NCBI GenBank assembly: GCA_018881555.1
Contig: JACAXG010000014.1
Location: 1,428,586-1,492,585 of the forward strand
Source: Amblyornis subalaris
Taxonomy: Eukaryota; Chordata; Aves; Passeriformes; Ptilonorhynchidae
Length of the DNA stretch: 64,000 nucleotides
Reading direction: 5' to 3'
Position 1 is the first letter of the stretch, and each line of letters opens with the position of its first letter. Position numbers and translations under genes: made by a program. Below are positions 57,080 through 64,000 of the stretch, piece by piece. The notes under the pieces are model-generated. The model made no database searches. It was not told where the DNA came from and saw only the letters and a program-made list of their open reading frames with translations.

Positions 57080-58560
57080 TTAGGCTTTTTCTCTCAAAAG
57101 CAGAACCTTTGCTCTGAGCGTGGCTTTGAGAAAGAGATTCAGCTTAATGAACACATTAATTAGAACCATAACTATTTATAAGATAATTAGAAACGAAGCA
57201 CGGTAAACTGGGCTTTTCCTGCAATTAATGGAGGATTAATTACTGGAGGTAATGAAGTGGATTTTTAAATGCATTAAGGTGAAGTACAGAGATGTGCAAG
57301 GCTTTGTGATAGTTGCATAATTATTCCAGGCTGTTTGAGCAGAGCTCGTATGAGCTCGCTAATAAGCATCATTGCATCATTATGTATGCACTTAAAAAGA
57401 CTTACCACCAAAATGACTGCCTAATTATTTCTAATTGGCAGGACTCTGTGTAGTCATTGAGCTGTTTGTAGCCATTTTAAGGTTCATTTAACTATCCTTG
57501 GGGCCATGTGATAGATGGAAAAAAGCTCCCGCTCCACGCTGGCCTTGGCTGGCGCCGTTAATCAGCTGTGCTGGGCTTCACTTGGAAATGCATTTGCTCC
57601 TGCAGAGGTCAAAACCTGAAGTAGTCCGAGCAAAGTTTGGCTTTTTGAAGGCACTTGACTGTATTCATTAGCAATTAGTAAAATAATTGTGTCTGTGGCT
57701 CTGTTTGGATTTCCACGGGACTCGGCGCTTTCATCGCCGGCCCTTCTTACGGCGCNTTAGCTTCCCGGGAATCCGAGTATTCTTCCAAGAGAGCCTTTTA
57801 GCAGCTTCAGTGCAGTGGCATATGTTCGGCCGCACCACCTTTCTTCGCTCATTTGTTCCCTTAACCAGCTCCCAACATTTCAACACCGGCGGCTCCTCTG
57901 CTCCCGGTTGATTCCCGANTGGAAGTTTCTACCCCGGGACGACATTGCAGGGCTTCTAAGGGCATCTCNGAGGAATTGGGCACTGAACGTTAAGAGGGGA
58001 AGCGAGGAGCAGGCAAATGGAATTCTGGCGTTTCCCAGAATTTGGTAGCATCCATTTCCAGGATGTTGACAGCTCTGCTGTCCAAGGACATCTCCCGGTG
58101 GCAGGAATAATCCCGCTCGTCCCGAATCTCCTTGTTGGGTTAGCGCAGCGCCGCCGCNGTAATTCCATTGGAAATGTTGTGACTCCCCCCTTTCCAAATG
58201 CCCTTTTTGGACATGTTAGGATCAGCCTGGAGCTGCTTTATCTTCCCACATCAGATTTAACGTGACATCCCATTAGGAAAGCGTCTGGGAAAGTTGTCCG
58301 GGAGCGCGTTGTCCCGTTGGATGTAATCACAACCATCTGCAGGGTGTTGTCAGCCTACAGGAGCCACTCGTGCAGCTTAGGGAAACNCTGCTGAGCAAAT
58401 TGCAGGCCAATAAAATAAAGGTCAGCCTTGCCGTTTTGGCCACAAAAAATGTGGTTCTGGTAATTTCATATTAATGTGTAACCCGAATAATTATTATGGT
58501 TAAAGTGTAAGGTTGATTGAAGAGAGTTATTCGTTAAAAACCCAACCAAAATGTCATTTG
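57080..58560. promoter_or_regulatory. Candidate enhancer block inside an RSRC1 intron
   Basis: Nearly 1.5 kb without recognised repeats: ACATTAATTAGAACC, CTGCAATTAATGGAGGATTA, GTTGCATAATTATTCC, GCATCATTGCATCATTATG, GACTGCCTAATTATTTC, CCGTTAATCAGCTGTGC, plus a CpG-bearing middle (about 57720-57970). It reads like a cluster of developmental elements, not exons. Confidence 0.45.
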
Positions 58561-61500
58561 TTCATGAGATATTAGTTCAAGTAACAGATAAAGGGTTAAA
58601 GCAAATGAATTGTGGCAGTGTAAACTAAAATGAAAACAAACCCTTAAGGAAAACTGGAGAATTCTTTAAATTTTTTAAAAATTGGTTTNATTTTGAGACT
58701 CCTCTAAAGGTGATTTTTAGATCACTTTGTAAGCAACTATTCAATACAGAAAAACTATATAAAATACAAATACAAACAGCCTTTCTTATAGATACTTATT
58801 AGGAATTTTATTTTATGGAGTCCCATCAAATTTCCAAGGTGATGGAAATTGCTCTGTAGATGATCAGAACTAGGAAATGTATTTTAGAGTGAAACCCCAG
58901 TTTTAATCTGTTGGAACTTTCTGATTGGTTTTATTGGAAATTAGTTAGTTAAATCAGATTATTTATCTATAGATCCATNTAATATAGAAAACGTGTAATT
59001 AAATTAAACGAGACTTAGTGAGAATTGTACCCACTTACTCAGAGGGTGCTAATGAGGGTTGGGAGGATGAATTGTTCCTNACCCGTTGGAATTCCGAATG
59101 TTACGGATCAGGCAGCAGGATAAAGTCACATCTGGAGCGTTCTGGTGACTCTAAAGTACCTGAATTATGGGGTGTTCCCTTGCTTCAGCCAAACGAAAAA
59201 GATGGAATTCTCTGAATAATCCAATGAAGTCTTGTCCTTACTCAGGCCATAACTCACAGGGAGCGGATTCAGTGGCAGGGTTGGTGCAGCTCGTGGAGCT
59301 CAAGGCTGGTAACCAAAGCCATGGAGTTTGTAGTGCATCACAACTGTGGAGTGGAATGGATTGTTGGGAATGATTTCAGCTCATCCAGGGNATTGTAATA
59401 TCCTGACTGCCTGTGGTCAGTCCTTATGTTATGTGGGATAGGAAAGTGCCAGGTGGGATCGAGCCCTTTGTGCCATCTGCAGCATGGAGGAGTATCCAGA
59501 ACAGAACTCCCAAAGACTTGGAGCTTGAGTAGCAGCAGGAACTGGTAGGTGTGGGGAAGAAAAAGTTGGAAAAAATGAAAAATACACCATTTAAAAAAAT
59601 AATATATATATACCAGTAAAACCTGGGGACATCAGTGAGTCCTGGAAGGTGCCAGAGGGGTGGCAGGCAAGTTTTCCTCAATAGCTCAATATAAGTTACA
59701 TATNGCAGTTCTAAAATCCCATTATATTCCTATTCCCTCCCATCCCATGATGGTGTTAATGGTGTTAATTAACACCCTGATGGTGTGAATCTTCTCAGAG
59801 TCAGGATGGAGCCGTTGGGGAGGGAATTGGGGAAGGTTTTGAGCAGCACAACAGGTACTGATTTATTTTTGNAATTCCTCAACTGCCTCGTTTTGATAAT
59901 ATCAGTGCTGGAAATGAAATAACCCAGTTTTCATTTTAATTCTTGCCTTCAGGTTTGGAAGTTGAGGTGAGNGTGGTACATAAGAGCTGCTGTGGCAGAG
60001 TCAGGAACCTGAGAGATGCTGCTCTGGCATTAGTATTTCCTGGGTTNGCTGGGGTTTTGTGAGGTTCTTTTGTGTTTTAAACAAAAAGCAGAGCTTGGAT
60101 TCTCATGGAACTTTCCTCTTTTTTAAACAAAGCATAGGTATGNAGGAATCACATTATAATTCATCTTTATTACCCACTTAAATTAGCACTGATCCCAAGC
60201 NGTTTGTGCTCAGCATCATCAGTTTGTCAGAACACATTTTGAAATATAATATCCTGTTGCTTTATTTTTTTGAAAAAAAAAATTCCAGATTTTGTTGTTT
60301 CTCTTTCTGGTATGTTTTATTTTACAATATTTCATGTCACTATTGCACATTCCATGATGAAAACACTAATTTTTTAGAANACCAAGTGAAATTTTCAGAG
60401 TTTCTTCCCTGCCCTCCCTTGGAGTTTTTAATGAGTCCTTAGAGCTGGGCTCTGGGAAGGACAGGACAGGGTTAGAGGTGATAACTTCCAGTAAAGGAGA
60501 TTTTGGGGCTGATAAAGGTGGCAGCTCTGTGTTCCTCAGCAGTCTCCAGGAGCGAGGCTGTTCTGTTTTCCAGGAGAATATTGAAAACAGACCCTGCTTT
60601 GCTCTATCTACTTTGTGTTTGTGACATACAAAATATTAAAGGAAGATGCATCTAACTTGGATGGAAATTAGAAAATTATCACTGCATTTATAGAATGTGC
60701 ACTGGAAAATAGTCATAAAATATCCAAACTCTTCCTGTTGTCCCTCCAAAAGATTTCGAGTGGATGGTGTTGATACATTTTTGCTTTTTTTGTGTGTTTC
60801 TGAAGCCTTTTTATGACTTAATTTTTGGAGTCCACTTACAGCAATTTTCATTAAGAATGTTAAGTTCGTTTGTTTTTCTTTTTAATTTGGGAAAACAAGG
60901 TGCTATTCTAAAAATCTTCTTCATAAACCTATGGTGGTAAAAAATATTGGTGGAATATCTTAAACTTATTACATCTTATAAAATTTCAACCTCAGCTGTC
61001 TGGTGGTCACTGAATTAAAGAAAAAAATTGCCATTTTTTAACTGTGAGAACAGAGAACTGGGTTCACTTGTTTTACTCAGGTAAAAGTAAACACACAGCT
61101 TCTCATCCAGCTGTTATTTCCAGTGTGCCATTTGTGGGCATTCTGAATCCAGTCAATCTCAATATTCCCAGTCTCCTAAATCAGGTATTTATTTCTAAGG
61201 ACAAGATATGCCTTAATCTCATTTTTAAGTGGGTTTTTTTGCCTTTTAAATGGTGNTGCAGTGTTGCAGAATGAAGAATACTCAGATTTTTTTCCCCTGC
61301 TGTTTCAGTTTTGGCTCCGTGCTGGTGGCATTGACCCGAGTGCTCAGTTGACAGTGATGGTGCTGCATGACCTAAATTGGGATTTTTGAGGGTTTTTTGC
61401 AGTTTCTGGGAGCAGGTAGTGTCCTGGTGTTTGAGTTGATTTCAAACATCTGTCTAGGTAATTCCATTCAGCTGTCTAATGGCAATTTGGGGATGTAAGG

Positions 61501-62184
61501 ACACGCAAATATTACAGAGTCTTTAAGCTCAGACCATCANTGGGGCCTCAATCTTGGAGGTTTTACGATCCCAAACCCTAAAATCCTAGGTTTGTCCCAG
61601 ACAGACAGAGGAGCAGTGTTTACCTGTAACTAATTTGAGCTGAGGCACGAGGGAAGTGGAAAACCTCGAGCTGAAAATCTCCTTTCTGTCCCTTAACGTT
61701 TTACCTTAATATCGGAGGTGTTGTCAAATTTACAACAAATAATTACCTGGGTCGTGATTCCATCTGGAAAATGAATTGGAGCCTTTTCCCTGGCTCTGTG
61801 ATACATCCAGGTCTTCCTGCCGTGGCAGATGCAGAGTCACTAATGCCTGCACGAGGCAGAGAGGAATGAGCTGGTGTATTTAGCCACAGTCCTGGAAGAA
61901 AGCTGGACCTTGTTTTTTCAAATAGATTCCAGGTGTATGGAGAATGGAATAACTGCACGTGTTTGTATGAATTAATTACAAGGTCTGATGGATCTGCTTG
62001 CTAATGGCATATGTTACCTTATTTGTTCCTGTGGAATTCAACTTTTCCCATTTTTTTTGAAAATATGTACAATGTCTTTGCTGCAGGATTACACCATTTA
62101 ACCTTTCATGCAGCCCATTTTTTTTTCTGGTTGCTTTTTCTTCGGCCTAAGCAGTGACAGTTGTGGAATTTGGTTGGGAGAGGA

Positions 62185-62285
62185 AGGAATTCCACTATTC
62201 CAGGTTGCTCCAAGCCCCNTCCAGCCNGGCCTTGGACACTTCCAGGGATGGGGCAGCCCAGCCTCACAGGGAAGGNTTTCTTCTT
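62185..62285 (-). mobile_element. CR1 3' fragment, antisense
   Basis: ATTCCAGGTTGCTCCAAGCC, GGCCTTGGACACTTCCAGGG, CCTCACAGGGAAGG. Confidence 0.8.
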
Positions 62286-63527
62286 TCCGAAGGAATAAAA
62301 TGGGGAGAGAATCCCTTCCTGCCATGGTGATGGAGTGGAGNAGGGCACATGTCCAGTGGGTTGGTGGGAGCTGTTCTCCCAACTGTTCTCCCATCCCAAT
62401 CCCAGGCAGCCCAATTCACTGGTGCTTCCGTGCAGCATGAGGAGCTTCCCAAGACATCTGGTTAAAGCACAGCCACAAAAATCCATGGTTTATCTCCCTG
62501 CTTGGAGAGCAGCTCTCTAATGCACCGTTTATATCTTAGATAATGCTTAGTAAAGTGATTTTTGGTTGTAGTTTGCCATGAAGGCGTTCCTGAAGTGCTC
62601 CTGCAGCTGGCAGGGCCTACTCTGCTTCTCTTCCACCCCTCATTCCTCAGGCAAGGAGTCGTCCTGAATTCCATGAGAAGCAAGTTCTGAGCAAAGGGCT
62701 TGCTGGCACCAAACCTCAGCTGAAGTCAGCTTTGTGTCTCTGGAGNTGGTTCTTTTCCATGCAGTTGCTGATTTCCCGTGGGTTTTCCAACACCTNGGTG
62801 TGACCTGGGCTGGCAGCTCTGGATGTTGAGTCTTCCCAAAGACTCTTTGTGGGATAATCAAGGCATTGGGGCAGAGAAGGTCCCTTCATCTTCCTCGGAA
62901 TCCNGAGAGGCAGAGCAGGAGGCTGTAGTGTGGAGAACTCAATTTGGGACAACCCCACTGCTTGGGAATTCCAGCAGTGTCTCGTCCGTGGGTTCTTCTT
63001 TCCAGTGCATTCCCGTGCTCTCCATGCCGACTTTCCAGTAACTGCATCTTTTCAAAACTCCAGCTCATGGGAGTTTTATCTGCTCCAATGTTTAATAATG
63101 TCATTAATGTAATTTATAGGTGGAGAATCGCTGAGTTGGTGCCAGTGTTTGGCGACTCCATTTCCTCAGCTCTGCAAAGTTCTTGGTTGTCCCAGTTGTT
63201 TTTATTGCATCCTGCTTTTCTCTGGCACTCTGGATGATATTTTTTTAATATTCCTTTATTTTGAAATATGTTTTGTCACTTACCAACTGTCTAAACTGCT
63301 GCCTCGAAACAGCTTGTTTTTCTTCTTAGCATCAGTCTCGTTTCAGGTTTAAACTCTGACGCTGCTGCTGCATGTTTTGTTATCACTCACCTTATATNTA
63401 ACAGTAAATTTAAAAAAAAGTATTATCATACATAATATTTATATTTAACTTNCTCAAATACATGCATTTTAAAATTGCAGTCTAATAATGACCTGAACTG
63501 TTTTATGAAGTAGCCATATTTGCATTA

Positions 63528-63552
63528 AATATATATATACACATATATATAT
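63528..63552. repeat. AT dinucleotide run
   Basis: ATATATATATACACATATAT and adjoining bases within an otherwise unique AT-rich stretch. Confidence 0.8.
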
Positions 63553-64000
63553 TTAATAATTTCTGCGGTCTGAATGACTGCAATTGATACTTGAAATTAT
63601 TTTACCGTTCCAATAACTTGTACCATGATTTTTTTTCCTGGTGGTGAANTTGAGTTAAACAAGGAACTTTCTCCTAATATGCTTTGAAAGAGAACATGGC
63701 ATTTTGCTGCAATTACTTGTGTGTTTGCACTCTGGCTTTATTACCAATCTGAACATCCAGGTTTGATGCAGTGCAGTTGTGGTTCATTGTTCTGGCCCAG
63801 CCTTTGGATTTATGGCTGAAGTATTAAAGAGCCCTGAATTTGTTGGGTTTTGTTTGTGGCCATTGAGATAAAAATAATCTAATAAGGCTTNTGTCAGGTG
63901 AGAGACACTTAGAGGAATTCCAGGGGAGAACTTGACATCTCAGCAACNTTCATTGGAGTGGGGGTTGCTCCTGGCCAATAAAACAGATTATTTTTGCAAA

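Larger units (their letters stand above)
48599..64000 (+). other. RSRC1: RSRC1 intron, continues past the window
   Basis: No further RS-rich or coiled-coil coding exon is visible. It contains two CR1 fragments (55340-55612, 62185-62285), poly-T at 50685-50703, poly-A at 54659-54675, an AT dinucleotide run at about 63528-63552, and enhancer-like blocks listed separately. The rest (48.6-51.6, 52.8-54.5, 55.6-57.0 and 58.6-62.1 kb) is AT-rich unique sequence in which I recognise nothing. Confidence 0.75.

Noticed and set aside
1..64000. Search for CRISPR arrays, tRNA or rRNA genes, and prokaryotic or phage systems
   Set aside because: None seen. The sequence is vertebrate nuclear DNA and the only regular repeats are the minisatellite, microsatellites and tandem duplications listed.

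Overview
The window is vertebrate nuclear DNA, almost certainly from a bird. It carries many 3'-end fragments of CR1 LINEs of the avian type, has compact GC-rich exons with introns near 100 bp, and contains two genes whose head-to-head order is known from vertebrates: SHOX2 on the minus strand and RSRC1 on the plus strand. I see no prokaryotic, viral or mobile-system genes. Isolated single Ns are scattered throughout and look like collapsed heterozygous sites.

Layout. Positions 1 to about 33.9 kb are non-coding and correspond in position to the gene desert that lies 3' of SHOX2 in mammals. This part has CR1 fragments and, between them, AT-rich homeobox-site-rich blocks that read like developmental conserved non-coding elements; conservation itself cannot be tested here. 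A separate CpG-rich island lies at 34.13-34.68 kb. SHOX2 occupies 35.6-40.93 kb on the minus strand: five coding exons, 290 residues, a paired-type homeodomain and a C-terminal OAR motif, with a TATA box, an initiator match and a palindromic homeodomain P3 site upstream. The SHOX2 promoter and the probable RSRC1 promoter (NF-Y and ETS motifs, a candidate non-coding first exon ending at 42729) share a CpG-rich stretch. RSRC1 coding exons lie at 46422-46609 and 48473-48598. The rest of the window to 64000 is RSRC1 intron and holds further enhancer-like blocks at 51.6-52.8 and 57.1-58.6 kb.

How the parts may work together. SHOX2 is a developmental transcription factor (limb, sinoatrial node, palate, neurons). 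In mammals its enhancers are spread over the downstream desert and the neighbourhood, and RSRC1 is an SR-type splicing factor gene whose introns can host regulatory DNA for its neighbour. The apparent absence of transposons from 30.9 to 43.4 kb fits a tightly regulated developmental locus.

The most distinctive sequence-level observations are: a recent tandem duplication of about 141 bp that copies the 3' splice site and start codon of RSRC1 coding exon 1, creating a decoy acceptor with a 12-codon uORF; a GC-AG intron in SHOX2; a near-perfect 19-bp palindromic homeodomain site upstream of the SHOX2 TATA box; and two distant enhancer-like blocks that share an ACCGTGACAG core next to PBX/HOX-like sites.
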